From Microbacterium sp. LCT-H2 (GTDB taxonomy: Bacteria > Actinomycetota > Actinomycetes > Actinomycetales > Microbacteriaceae): a stretch of 64,000 nucleotides of DNA. The notes under the pieces were generated by a model, which was not told the DNA's origin, did not search any database, and was given only the letters and a program-made list of their open reading frames with translations. The stretch spans positions 186,001-250,000 of the forward strand of contig NZ_MODW01000001.1 of NCBI RefSeq assembly GCF_001866135.1. The letters run 5' to 3'. The position numbers and the translations under genes are program-made. Of the stretch, positions 44,309-59,594 are shown in pieces (within the stretch, counting starts at the first letter, position 1; each line of letters begins with the position of its first letter).

Positions 44309-44382
44309 TAGCAGGAGCGGGGCTTGAACCCGCGACCTCACGATTATGAGTCGTGCGCTCTCACCAACTGAGCTACCCTGCC
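44309..44382 (-). tRNA. tRNA-Met (CAT)
   Basis: 74 nt cloverleaf on the minus strand: GGCAGGGTAGCTCAGTTGG at the 5' end, anticodon arm CGACTCATAATCG, T arm GCGGGTTCAAGCCCCGC, acceptor ending TCCTGCTA. The anticodon is CAT, and the G1-T72 wobble is compatible with an elongator tRNA. The 3' CCA is not encoded. The gene is the integration site of the R-M island; its 3' half now comes from the island. Confidence 0.93.
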
Positions 44383-44414
44383 GCACGGCATCCGCATCGC
44401 AGATGCGAACTCCG

Positions 44415-44486
44415 AGCCCCGAGTCAGGATTGAACTGACGACCCCTTCCTTACCATGGAAGTGCTCTGCCACTGAGCTATCGGGGC
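44415..44486 (-). tRNA. tRNA-Thr (GGT)
   Basis: 72 nt on the minus strand: acceptor GCCCCGA / TCGGGGC, D arm GCTCAGTGGCAGAGC, anticodon arm CTTCCATGGTAAGGAAG with anticodon GGT, T arm TCAGTTCAATCCTGA. It precedes tRNA-Met in the same direction with 32 bp between them. Confidence 0.92.
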
Positions 44487-44490
44487 GTGC

Positions 44491-44506
44491 TGCCCCTCGC
44501 GGGGCA
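44491..44506 (-). terminator. Short hairpin after M23 peptidase gene
   Basis: Stem TGCCCC-TCGC-GGGGCA in the 68-bp gap between the M23 stop and tRNA-Thr. It is short but GC-rich; termination or tRNA leader processing are both possible. Confidence 0.4.
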
Positions 44507-44554
44507 ACCACACGAGAATACCATCCCTGTGGCGTCCTCATGAAATCGAGGTGG

Positions 44555-45868
44555 TCACTCCTCCGAGGTGAGCGACGTGCGTCCGGCGTTCTTGTTGAGC
44601 CACGGCATCGGGTCGATGGTCGTCCCGTTGACGATGAGCTCGAAGTGCAGGTGCGCACCGTAGGAGCGGCCGGTGTTGCCGGTCTTGCCCACGATGTCGC
44701 CGACCTTGACGGTGTCGCCAGCCTTGACCTGCAGCGAGCCGTACTGCATGTGCGAGTAGTGGCTCGTGATGACCGACCCGTCGATGACGTGGTCGATGTA
44801 CACCGTGACGCCGTAGGCGCCACCCTGCTCGGTCGCGATGCGGACGGTGCCGTCGGCGATGGCCTGGATGGGCGCACCGTTGCCGGGGACGAAGTCGATG
44901 CCCTCGTGCAGGCGCCCGCTGCGCATGCCGTAGCCGTAGCTCATGCCGACGCCCACGAGGAACGGCCACTGGATGGCGGCATCCGGGTCGTTCGTGAAGA
45001 TGTCACCGGAGTAGTTGATGCCCTGCTCGGCGGCGACCTCGACGAGCGAGACCGTGCTGAAGTTGTCGGCGCGGGAGAGCGGCTCGTTCTGTACGCCGGA
45101 CGGCGCGACGAAAGCCTGGATCTCATCCTCCGCCGAGCTTGCCGCGTCGGCGGCGGCTGCACTGACGAGGGACGTCGAGGCGAGCGATCCGCCCTGGGCG
45201 GCCGCGACGGCCTCCGCGGGCAGGGTCATGGATACGGCCAGGAGCCCGGCGAGTCCCATCGCGCCGACAGTGGCGCCCGCGGCGAGGGTCTTGCGGATGC
45301 GGCGCGTGCGGCGAGGGCCGACGGCCGCGAGGCCTGCGGTGTCGATCTTCGGCGCGGCCTGCGATGCGGTGTTCGCGGCGAAGGCCGAACGCCGGGACGT
45401 CGACGCGGTCGGGATGGAGCCGGTGGTGCGGAAGGCGCGGGAAGCCCGCTCGAACGCGTCCCCCTCGGCATCGGCCTCGGCGACGAAGGGCTCGGACGCC
45501 GGCGCGATGTCCTCGACCGGGACCGCGTCGTCGGACTTCTCGACGATCTCGGCGACGACGGGCACCGCGGGGACATCGGCGATGGCGGGCGCAGCCGCGG
45601 CGATGAAGGGCTCCGCGGGTGCGACCGGGATCGGGGGCACCTCGGCCTGGCGCTGACGCGCAGCGCGACGGGATAGCGGGATGACAGCAGCGAGGGCGAT
45701 CACGGTCTCCGCGTCAGCGAGGGGTGCCGTCGACCCGCTCGCCGAGGCCTCGGAGGCCGCAGTGCGAGGGCGGCTGGACCGGCGCGTGGGCGCAGCGGCA
45801 GCCTGGGGGTTCTCGAAGGGCAAAACTAGTCTCTCGGTCGTTCGTGATGCTCGGGGGCGCAATGACAA
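44555..45868 (-). CDS. M23-family peptidoglycan endopeptidase with long disordered N-terminus
   Basis: About 437 residues. A long Ala/Pro/Glu-rich cytoplasmic part is followed by a basic stretch and a membrane anchor (about 200-225, LAAGATVGAMGLAGLLAVSM), an extracytoplasmic linker, and a C-terminal LytM domain with zinc ligands in RLHEGIDF and GAHLHFEL. All ligands are visible, so it should be an active peptidoglycan hydrolase. TTG at 45868 is used (AAGG upstream); a TTG at 45823 is also possible. Confidence 0.88.
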   Translation of the reverse strand: MSLRPRASRTTERLVLPFENPQAAAAPTRRSSRPRTAASEASASGSTAPLADAETVIALAAVIPLSRRAARQRQAEVPPIPVAPAEPFIAAAAPAIADVPAVPVVAEIVEKSDDAVPVEDIAPASEPFVAEADAEGDAFERASRAFRTTGSIPTASTSRRSAFAANTASQAAPKIDTAGLAAVGPRRTRRIRKTLAAGATVGAMGLAGLLAVSMTLPAEAVAAAQGGSLASTSLVSAAAADAASSAEDEIQAFVAPSGVQNEPLSRADNFSTVSLVEVAAEQGINYSGDIFTNDPDAAIQWPFLVGVGMSYGYGMRSGRLHEGIDFVPGNGAPIQAIADGTVRIATEQGGAYGVTVYIDHVIDGSVITSHYSHMQYGSLQVKAGDTVKVGDIVGKTGNTGRSYGAHLHFELIVNGTTIDPMPWLNKNAGRTSLTSEE

Positions 45869-45895
45869 CTCTCACCTTCGGGTGGTGAAAGTAAC

Positions 45896-45919
45896 GATCG
45901 GGTAAACACTACCCCGATC
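45896..45919. promoter_or_regulatory. Hairpin upstream of M23 gene
   Basis: GATCGGG-TAAACACTAC-CCCGATC is a 7-bp stem with a 10-base loop, 28 bp ahead of the M23 start and 24 bp after the inositol phosphatase stop. It could terminate the upstream gene or lie in the M23 leader. I see no recognisable c-di-AMP riboswitch. Confidence 0.4.
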
Positions 45920-45942
45920 CTCCTGTGAAAGCCATGGATCGG

Positions 45943-46740
45943 TCAGGGTTTTTCCTCATCGAGGATATCCCGGAGTCGGTCGTGCAGGGTCACGCCACCC
46001 GCGATCAGGAAGGGCCGCGGCGATTCCCGGTCGATCCGGCTCACGCGCCCACCCGCTTCCTGGACGAGCAGGGCACCCGCCGCGTGATCCCACGGCTTGA
46101 GCCCGCGTTCGAAGTATCCGTCCAGTCGGCCCGCCGCCACGTAAGCCAGGTCTAGAGCCGCCGATCCCATGCGGCGGAGGTCGCGCGCGATCGGCATCAC
46201 CCGACGGACCGTCGCGAGGTCGCCGTCGTGGGTCGCCGGGTCGTAGCCGAATCCGGTCGCCAGGAGTGCACCGGCGTCGGTCGCCTCGGTCACCGCGAGC
46301 CGGACGCCGTCCGACCAGGCACCGTGGCCGCGCGCCGCCGTGAAGGTCTCCCCCACAGCGGGCGCGTGCACGGCGGCCGCCAGCGCCTCCCAGGCGTCGG
46401 GCTCCGCAGGACCGCTGACGGCCGCGATGCTCACGTTGTACGCCGGGATGCCGTAGGCGTAGTTCACCGTGCCGTCGATGGGGTCGACCACCCACGTGAT
46501 GCCGCTGTCGCCGGCGGCCGCCCCTGACTCCTCACCGAGGAAGCCGTCCGCCGGCCGCGCCGCGCGCAGTCGCTCGCGGATGAGCGCCTCCACCTCGCGG
46601 TCGGCCTCGGTCACGATGTCGGCGAGGGTCGACTTGGTCGCGGCGAGCCGGACGCCCTCACGGCGTCGGGCTCGGGCGAGCGCACCGGCCTCTTCGGCGA
46701 TCTCGGCCGCGAGCGCGCGGAGCTCGAGAACGTCGGTCAC
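45943..46740 (-). CDS. Inositol monophosphatase family protein
   Basis: 265 residues. Metal-site motifs GEES (about 69-72), WVVDPIDGTVNYAYG (83-97) and the C-terminal KPWDHAAGALLVQEAGG are all intact. Members dephosphorylate inositol phosphate, histidinol phosphate or related sugar phosphates; the precise substrate is not clear. The ATG overlaps the stop of the upstream membrane protein gene by 4 bp. Confidence 0.92.
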   Translation of the reverse strand: MTDVLELRALAAEIAEEAGALARARRREGVRLAATKSTLADIVTEADREVEALIRERLRAARPADGFLGEESGAAAGDSGITWVVDPIDGTVNYAYGIPAYNVSIAAVSGPAEPDAWEALAAAVHAPAVGETFTAARGHGAWSDGVRLAVTEATDAGALLATGFGYDPATHDGDLATVRRVMPIARDLRRMGSAALDLAYVAAGRLDGYFERGLKPWDHAAGALLVQEAGGRVSRIDRESPRPFLIAGGVTLHDRLRDILDEEKP

Positions 46741-47771
46741 GGCGCCGGGTGCGAGGGTGCGGGCGGCGGCGGCGGGAAGGCCGGGGGCTCGCCCTGGGTG
46801 GGCGACGCCGGCTGGGGCGGGGCCGGGTGGGCCGGTGCCGACGAGGGCGGAGTCGGCTGCGGTGGAGCAGGCTGGTCGGGCACGGGCGGCACGGGCCCCG
46901 GAGCGGGAGGAGCCGCGAAGTCGGGCAGGACCGGAGCCGCCGATGCGAGGGGCGGTGCCGCCACAGGGAACGCCGCGGCGGGCGCCTGGCCGAGCGCCTG
47001 CGGAGCCGCCGAGGGATACCCCGTGTAGAACGCATTCCAGTCCGGGCTCCCGTCCGGGAGGACCGGGAGGGGTGTGATCCCGTCGGCGTAGGTGGGCCAG
47101 GACGGCGCGGAGGCGACGGGCCGGGCGGCAGGGGCCTTCTTCGGCGCGAACAGGGCGTTCAGCAGCGGGATGAGCGTCGTCCCGACGGCGACGAGGATCG
47201 TGAGGGCGACGACGATGCGCCAGTACAGCTCGGTGTAGTCGAAGGTGTTGGGGAACGCGAGGAAGAAGACCAGCAGGGCGACGAGGGCGCCGAGGAAGAC
47301 GATCGTCACGATGTGGATCACCTTCGTGAAGGTCGTGACATGGCGCTGCGCGGCACGGGTGAACAGCCGCACGTGGAGCAGTGCGAGCTGCAGGATCCCG
47401 ATCACGAGCAGCAGCTGGAAGAAGCGCTCGGCGCCGAAGTAGAGGCCGTCTTCCGGAAGCCAGATCTTCACGAGGCCGACGAGGAGCGCGATGACCCAGG
47501 TGACCATGCTCGCGAGCTGGAGCCAGTCCGGCCGGTTCGGCGCGAGGCCCGCCTCGAGGATGGCGATCCCGGCGAAGGCGGCGAGCAGGAGGATCGTGAG
47601 GAAGGCGCGACCGATGAGGCCGTTCTGATCACCGACCAGCACCCACACGACGCAGACCAGGGCGGCGGCGATGAGAGCGCCGATGGCGACCCACAGCGAG
47701 CCCCTGATGAGCAGCGACATGTTCTTCTTGTCACTCTGCGGCTGCAGCCGGGCGGTGTCCGGATGGGACAT
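46737..47771 (-). CDS. Multi-helix membrane protein with Pro/Ala-rich tail
   Basis: 344 residues from ATG 47771 (GAGGA upstream). Seven or so hydrophobic segments (about 20-220) are followed by a 120-residue low-complexity Pro/Ala tail (PPQPTPPSSAPAHPAPPQPA and similar). No family recognised. The tail is probably disordered and cytoplasmic or extracellular depending on helix count. It is transcribed with the inositol phosphatase gene. Confidence 0.78.
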   Translation of the reverse strand: MSHPDTARLQPQSDKKNMSLLIRGSLWVAIGALIAAALVCVVWVLVGDQNGLIGRAFLTILLLAAFAGIAILEAGLAPNRPDWLQLASMVTWVIALLVGLVKIWLPEDGLYFGAERFFQLLLVIGILQLALLHVRLFTRAAQRHVTTFTKVIHIVTIVFLGALVALLVFFLAFPNTFDYTELYWRIVVALTILVAVGTTLIPLLNALFAPKKAPAARPVASAPSWPTYADGITPLPVLPDGSPDWNAFYTGYPSAAPQALGQAPAAAFPVAAPPLASAAPVLPDFAAPPAPGPVPPVPDQPAPPQPTPPSSAPAHPAPPQPASPTQGEPPAFPPPPPAPSHPAP

Positions 47772-47886
47772 GGGGATCCTCTCGTCGAGCGGCGATGCCT
47801 TCATCCTGCCACGCGCGGGGTCGCTTGTTCCGGCTTCCCGCAGGTCGGCCGGAAGATCGTGAGCCGCCGCGGCTGGGGAGGAGGAG

Positions 47887-48687
47887 TCAGCCAGCCTTCT
47901 TCGCGGAGGCCGCCGCGAACGCCGCGACCCGCGCCTGTGCATCCGGGGTCTCCAGGGCGGCGCCGATGGACCGGGCCTCCTCGCTCAGCTGCTCGGCGAA
48001 CGTGCGCTCCGGCTGCGATCGCACCAGACGCTTGGCCTGCCCGTACGCGTCAACGGCCCCGGCGAGCCAGAACCGCGCCACCTCCTCGGCCCGCGCGCGG
48101 ACCCGGTCGGCTTCCGTTCTGCCGTCCTCGCCCTCCACGACCTCGGCCACGAGGCCCCAGTCGAGGGCCTCCGCGGCGGTGAGCAGTCGGTCCTGCAGCA
48201 CGAGCTGGAGGGCACGGCGCTGGCCGACGGCCCGCGCGAGCTGGGCGGACACCGAGAGGTCGGGCGTGAGGCCGATGTTCGCGTACAGGCTCCCGAGCTG
48301 CGACCGGGAGCCCACCACCGCGTAGTCCGAGGCGAGCAGGATGCCGAGTCCGCCGCCGGCCGTCGTCCCGTGCGCCGCGGCGACCACCGGCACGCTCGAC
48401 TCCGTGAGCGCGCGGATCCCGGTGTTGATGACCTCCGCCAGCGCGGTGATCTCCGCCCCGGACGACCCCATGGTCGTCGCCATGTCGATCACGTCACCAC
48501 CCGCGCAGAACGCCGGTCCCGCCGCGTCGATGAGGATGGCCTGCACGTCGTCGCGCGACGTCGCCTCGACCGTCGCGTCCCGCCAGGCATAAGCCAGATC
48601 GGCGTTGAAGGCGTTGAGGCGGGTCGGACGGTTGAGCGTCAGCCGCGCCATCCCCTCGTCGACGGCGAACAGGATGGCATCACTCAT
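47887..48687 (-). CDS. Enoyl-CoA hydratase/isomerase family protein
   Basis: 266 residues starting MSDAILFAVDEGMARLTLNR (GAAGGAGAA upstream). Crotonase features: oxyanion-hole segment FCAGGDVIDMA and AAHGTTAGGGLGILLASDYA, and PDLSVSAQLARAVG. The usual second catalytic Glu in the region after GGG is replaced by ...TPDLS, so it may be an isomerase or other crotonase rather than a hydratase. Stand-alone gene; pathway not evident. Confidence 0.88.
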   Translation of the reverse strand: MSDAILFAVDEGMARLTLNRPTRLNAFNADLAYAWRDATVEATSRDDVQAILIDAAGPAFCAGGDVIDMATTMGSSGAEITALAEVINTGIRALTESSVPVVAAAHGTTAGGGLGILLASDYAVVGSRSQLGSLYANIGLTPDLSVSAQLARAVGQRRALQLVLQDRLLTAAEALDWGLVAEVVEGEDGRTEADRVRARAEEVARFWLAGAVDAYGQAKRLVRSQPERTFAEQLSEEARSIGAALETPDAQARVAAFAAASAKKAG

Positions 48688-48732
48688 GGCTTCTCCTTCG
48701 AGCACAGGCGGATGCCTCCAGGCTAGTCGCGC

Positions 48733-49224
48733 TCAGGAGCCGTCCCAGACGCGAGCGACGAACCGCTCCATCCGTCGCCGGGTGCCGTCGAGTCGGTAGT
48801 CGACCTGTCCCGCCGCGCGGATCTCGTTCGGGGCGAGCGGATGCGCCAGGCGAACGTTCTCGTGGCAGGACAGATCGGCGCAGATGTAGGTGCCGACCGA
48901 GTCGCCGCGCTCCCCCGCCTCTCCCGTGCGTCGCGCCGCGAACAGCGCCACCTGGTTGCCCGGCTGCATCGTGTGGCAGATGTTGCACATGCCCGAGCGC
49001 CCACGCCCTGATTCCGAAGCCCGCAGCACGACGCCGACCACGCGTCCCTCGTGCGGGATGAGGACGTAGCCGCGCTTGCCGGCGCTCGGGTCACGCCAGG
49101 CGAAGAAGTCGAGGTAGTCCCAGTCCACGAGGAGGAAGTCGTGCGGCATCTCCATGACGCGCAGCTCGTCGGCGTCCGCGTTCACGAACGAGGCCCGGAC
49201 GTCGGCTTCGGTGAGGGGTCGCAT
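48733..49224 (-). CDS. FBP-domain (fusidic-acid-resistance-like) treble-clef zinc protein
   Basis: 163 residues. Four Cys in CNICHTMQPGNQVALF and TYICADLSCHENVRL form the treble-clef zinc finger of the FBP C-terminal domain, which in FusB binds elongation factor G. Actinobacterial members are short like this one. It may bind the ribosome or EF-G, but resistance is not implied. It diverges from the restriction endonuclease gene with a 135-bp gap (49225-49359) that holds no other feature I can see. Confidence 0.87.
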   Translation of the reverse strand: MRPLTEADVRASFVNADADELRVMEMPHDFLLVDWDYLDFFAWRDPSAGKRGYVLIPHEGRVVGVVLRASESGRGRSGMCNICHTMQPGNQVALFAARRTGEAGERGDSVGTYICADLSCHENVRLAHPLAPNEIRAAGQVDYRLDGTRRRMERFVARVWDGS

Positions 49225-49359
49225 CGCTCCAGTCTAGGAACTCGGCGCAGAGGTGAGGCCGGTCGCGCTCTCCGGCCGCCTGAGACCCGCGCGCGGGCTG
49301 AACTCGTCGATGCCTGCTGCGGACGGAACTAGTGGCATGCTCATGGATGGAGGTGCACG

Positions 49360-50409
49360 ATGACGGCAGCCTGGGTGGTTCGGACCGGACGGTACGGAGA
49401 GCGCGATGCATGGGCGCTCAGCGAGAACGTCGCAGGCGGCGGCTGGGCCGAGGTCCCAGACCTCACCCCATGCAGTACCCGTGCGGACATTCAGGCACTC
49501 GTCACCGCAACGTTCCCTGAGGACTCCCTCGGACGGCGCGCGAACTACACCGGTCAGTTGTGGGCACTACGAGGCCGCATTCAACCCGGCGATGTCATGG
49601 CCCTGCCGATGAAGACCACCGGTGAGGTTGCCATCGGCTGTGTGACCGGTGGCTACGAGTACCTCGCTGACGAGGCAGACCCATCCAAGCGGCACATCAT
49701 CCGGGTCGATTGGGCCGTGACCGACCTCCCGAGATCATCCATCAAGCAGGACCTCCTCTACACGTTGGGCAGCGCGCTGACGGTGTTCGCCCCGAGTCGT
49801 GGCCATGCTGTCGCTCGGCTCGAGACGCTGATGAGGACCCGCACAGATCCGGGCCAGTTGCCCTACAAACCCGCACCAAGCCTCAATGCCCCCTCTGCTC
49901 AGGGCGAAGACGACGTCGACGAGCCGGAGGCGCTACCGGACATCGCCGAACAAGCGCGCGACCAGATCCTCACCCGCATCTCAGAAACCTTCAAAGGCCA
50001 CCAGCTCACCGTGCTCGTACAGGCAGTGCTTGAAGCGGAAGGATTCGTCTGCGAGGCATCGACGGGCGGAGCCGATGGAGGGGTAGACATCGTCGCGGGG
50101 CGCGGACTGCTCGGCATGGACTCCCCCAAGCTCATCGCTCAGGTGAAGTCAGGCGGCCAGGTCTCCGACCCTGTAGTGAGAGACCTGCTCGGCACCATGC
50201 AGCACGTGGGCGCCGAGCAGGGTCTGCTGGTCGCGTGGGACGGTGTGTCATCCTCGGCCCGGCATTCCTTGCAGCGGGAACGATTCCGCGTTCGGCTGTG
50301 GACGTCCTCAGACGTCGTCGATGCCGTACTCCGGGTCTACGAGAACCTCCCGGAGGCGATACGCGCCGATCTTCCGCTTAGACGAGTCTGGCTCCTCGCC
50401 GCTGAGTAG
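49360..50409 (+). CDS. Mrr-type restriction endonuclease (solitary)
   Basis: 349 residues. The C-terminal 150 residues form an Mrr_cat-like PD-(D/E)xK domain: FVCEASTGGADGGVDIVAG (Asp243) and LIAQVKSG (Q261-x-K263), then DLLGTMQHVGAEQGLLVAWD. The N-terminal 160 residues (YTGQLWALRGRIQPGDVMAL, VAIGCVTGGYEYLADEAD) look like a PUA/EVE-like module. Such proteins usually act alone on modified DNA (type IV). GGAGG precedes the ATG. No methylase gene is adjacent. Its GC is lower than the neighbouring genes and it sits next to tRNA-Tyr, which suggests recent gain. Confidence 0.85.
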   Translation: MTAAWVVRTGRYGERDAWALSENVAGGGWAEVPDLTPCSTRADIQALVTATFPEDSLGRRANYTGQLWALRGRIQPGDVMALPMKTTGEVAIGCVTGGYEYLADEADPSKRHIIRVDWAVTDLPRSSIKQDLLYTLGSALTVFAPSRGHAVARLETLMRTRTDPGQLPYKPAPSLNAPSAQGEDDVDEPEALPDIAEQARDQILTRISETFKGHQLTVLVQAVLEAEGFVCEASTGGADGGVDIVAGRGLLGMDSPKLIAQVKSGGQVSDPVVRDLLGTMQHVGAEQGLLVAWDGVSSSARHSLQRERFRVRLWTSSDVVDAVLRVYENLPEAIRADLPLRRVWLLAAE

Positions 50410-50512
50410 CCGCGGTACCGGCAGCAGCACGCGGGCGGGCCCGCGCCGTCCGTCGCGCCGTCCGCCGACCCTTCGAGCGGCGCGGACCGTCGCAGAGAGC
50501 GTTCGTGACGAA

Positions 50513-50552
50513 GAAGGCCCAGTCACCGAGTTTTCTCGGATTCCGGGCCTTC
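50513..50552. terminator. Terminator between endonuclease gene and tRNA-Tyr
   Basis: Outer stem GAAGGCCC / GGGCCTTC with an inner ACCGAG-TTTT-CTCGG hairpin, 10 bp behind the tRNA-Tyr 3' end on the minus strand and about 100 bp after the convergent endonuclease stop. Confidence 0.7.
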
Positions 50553-50561
50553 CCATACTGG

Positions 50562-50643
50562 TGGCGAGTGAGGGATTCGAACCCCCGAAGTCGAAGACGG
50601 CTGATTTACAGTCAGATCCCTTTGGCCACTTGGGTAACTCGCC
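50562..50643 (-). tRNA. tRNA-Tyr (GTA)
   Basis: 82 nt on the minus strand with a long variable arm: 5' GGCGAGTTACCCAAGTGG, anticodon arm CTGACTGTAAATCAG (anticodon GTA), variable arm CCGTCTTCGACTTCGG, T arm GGGTTCGAATCCC, 3' ACTCGCCA. Class II structure and anticodon fit tRNA-Tyr. CCA is not encoded. Confidence 0.93.
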
Positions 50644-50729
50644 AGAGCGCACCCGTCCGACTTGAACAGCCAACCGGGGGCACGAAGAACAATCATACCT
50701 GCCGGAAGCGGGCGCGAGAAATCGAGGCA

Positions 50730-51659
50730 TCAGCTCCCGTACAGGCCGCGGTCGGCGGCGGCCAGCGACTCCGGCGTGCGCAGCAGCCCGCCCTCTGCAC
50801 GGCAGGTCGCGGCAGCGACATCCATCGCGCGCTCGAGCAGGGCGGACCAGCCCTCGGCCGCCTTCGGGGAGCCTTCCACCAGGCCGGCAGCGACGGCGGC
50901 GAGCGTCGCATCCCCGGCCCCCACGGTGTCGACCACGCGACCCGGCAGCGCCGAGATCGGGGCCGAGACCGACCCGGCGTCCGACTCGAGCACGGCACCG
51001 TCCGCTCCGGCCGTCGCGAGCACCGCCGCGACGCCAAGGCCCCGGAGTCGCGCGCGCAGGGCGTCGAGGTCGCCGTCATACAGCACCGCGGCGTCGTCGG
51101 CGCCGACCTTCACCAGGTCCGCCCTGGCGGCCAACCGCTCGAAGCCGCGGACGAACTCCTCGCGGTCGGACAGCATGCCGGTGCGCGGGTTCGGGTCGAT
51201 CGCCAGCCGCGCGCCCTCGACTGCGGCGGCGAGGGCGTCGACCTCCTCGGGGACGTCGAAGGGGAAGCAGCTCACGGCCACGATGTCCGCGTCGCCGATA
51301 GCGGCCCTCGCCTCGTCCGCGTACCGGATGGTCCGCTCCTGGGCCGCGCGGTTGAAGACGTAGCTCGGCTCGCCGTTCGCGGCCCGGGTCACGACCGCCC
51401 GCGACGACCCGTGCGGGGCCGCGCTCGCGATCAGCCGCACGCCGTGATCGGCCAGGTACTCGCGGATGTGCGCGCCGGCGACGTCCTCCCCCACCATCGC
51501 GATGAGGGTCGTCGGGATTCCGAGCCGGCGCAGCCCGACCGCCACGTTCAGCGCTGCCCCGCCGACGAACTCGCGGACGCCGCTGTCATCCCGGATCTCG
51601 TCGATCAAGGCGTCTCCGATGACGACGGCCGCGCCGCCGGGGGAAGTCTCAGTGCTCAC
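50730..51659 (-). CDS. PfkB-family carbohydrate kinase (fructokinase-like)
   Basis: 309 residues from a GTG. The N-terminal substrate motif VGGAALNVAVGLRRLG and the C-terminal catalytic DTVGAGDATLAAVAAGL (Asp base, anion hole GAGD) are intact; LAIDPNPRTGM lies between. Best fit is a fructokinase or related sugar kinase, but substrate is not certain. No transporter or regulator gene is adjacent. Confidence 0.9.
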   Translation of the reverse strand: MSTETSPGGAAVVIGDALIDEIRDDSGVREFVGGAALNVAVGLRRLGIPTTLIAMVGEDVAGAHIREYLADHGVRLIASAAPHGSSRAVVTRAANGEPSYVFNRAAQERTIRYADEARAAIGDADIVAVSCFPFDVPEEVDALAAAVEGARLAIDPNPRTGMLSDREEFVRGFERLAARADLVKVGADDAAVLYDGDLDALRARLRGLGVAAVLATAGADGAVLESDAGSVSAPISALPGRVVDTVGAGDATLAAVAAGLVEGSPKAAEGWSALLERAMDVAAATCRAEGGLLRTPESLAAADRGLYGS

Positions 51660-51793
51660 TCGCCGACCCTACCGCGCTCGCCCCGGTCACAGCTTCGGAG
51701 ATGACGCCCGACACCCCGATGGATGAGCCCCACCGGCGGCGCGCCGCGCCGGATCTCCGACGCTGTGCACACCCCGACCTCGCCGAGAGACGA

Positions 51794-51825
51794 CGAAGGC
51801 CCCGGGGAGAACCCCGGGGCCTTCG
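51794..51825 (-). terminator. rpoBC terminator
   Basis: A 14-bp perfect stem (CGAAGGCCCCGGGG and complement) with loop AGAA, 16 bp after the rpoC stop, followed by TCGTC on the minus strand. Strong rho-independent-type hairpin. Confidence 0.85.
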
Positions 51826-51841
51826 TTCGCTCACTCACACC

Positions 51842-55717
<3,876 letters not shown>

Positions 55718-55757
55718 TAGTTCTCCTGTGTCGGAAATTCTTTTTGAGAAGTCTGGG

Positions 55758-55802
55758 CTTCGACAGGCTCAGCCATCGCGGGGACGGCTGAGCCCGTCGA
55801 AG
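55758..55802. repeat. Dispersed palindromic repeat between rpoB and rpoC
   Basis: CTTCGACAGGCTCAGCC (55758-55774) and GGCTGAGCCCGTCGAAG (55786-55802) form a 17-bp stem with one mismatch and an 11-base loop. It begins two bases after the rpoB stop. The core CTTCGACAGGCTCAG recurs at 60419-60433 in reverse. The hairpin may modulate the rpoB/rpoC mRNA ratio. Confidence 0.75.
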
Positions 55803-55804
55803 GA

Positions 55805-59308
<3,504 letters not shown>

Positions 59309-59431
59309 GGGAATAACCTCCGTGAGCCCCGCAGGGCTTCTCGATTCCTTTGTCGTCAGGTGGAGTGCGCTCAGAAGCTCACGAGATGCCGACCACCATA
59401 TGAGGGCAGGGAGAAGCGAGCGCAACTACCA

Positions 59432-59460
59432 ACTATAGACGCGATCTCGCGACATGGCAA
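59432..59460 (-). promoter_or_regulatory. rpoBC promoter
   Basis: TTGCCA, 17 bases, TATAGT on the minus strand, a near-consensus sigma-70 promoter. It gives a leader of about 115 nt before the rpoB TTG. The leader has no obvious attenuator hairpin apart from GAAGCCCTGCGGGGCTC just ahead of the ribosome site. Confidence 0.8.
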
Positions 59461-59504
59461 GCGCAATCCTTGACCAATCTTCGATGCTGCGGTAATGGGA
59501 CCGC

Positions 59505-59582
59505 TGAGACCCCGCTTCCGCGCCGAAACCCCGCCCTCGCCGCGGAGGCAGGGCGGGGTTTCGGCGCGAAACCGGGGTCTCG
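59505..59582. terminator. Large terminator hairpin after ABC transporter operon
   Basis: Nested inverted repeats: outer GAGACCCCG / CGGGGTCTC, inner CGCCGAAACCCCGCCCT and its exact complement around an 11-base loop. It lies 12 bp after the ABC ATPase stop and just above the rpoBC promoter, isolating the two operons. Confidence 0.8.
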
Positions 59583-59594
59583 GGTCAGGGACGA

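Larger units (their letters stand above)
34793..44352. mobile_element. Genomic island in tRNA-Met carrying a type I restriction-modification system
   Basis: About 9.5 kb bounded by a direct repeat of 39 identical bases (34793-34831 and 44314-44352), longer if the terminators are included, within a tRNA-Met gene. The intact tRNA is at the right edge, so its 3' half was supplied by the incoming element. Cargo: YgjP-like metallopeptidase, hsdR, hsdS, hsdM, an unknown gene, and a decayed small ORF plus metallophosphoesterase. Genes inside have visibly lower GC and different codon choice than the flanks. No integrase or excisionase gene is present. Confidence 0.88.

Noticed and set aside
44108..44311. 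Plus-strand ORF reaching into the tRNA-Met terminator
   Set aside because: It crosses the attachment site and terminator and has no homology-like pattern; treated as non-coding island end.
45869..45942. c-di-AMP (ydaO) riboswitch ahead of the M23 peptidase
   Set aside because: The region is only about 70 bases, too short for the conserved two-domain element; only a simple hairpin is visible.
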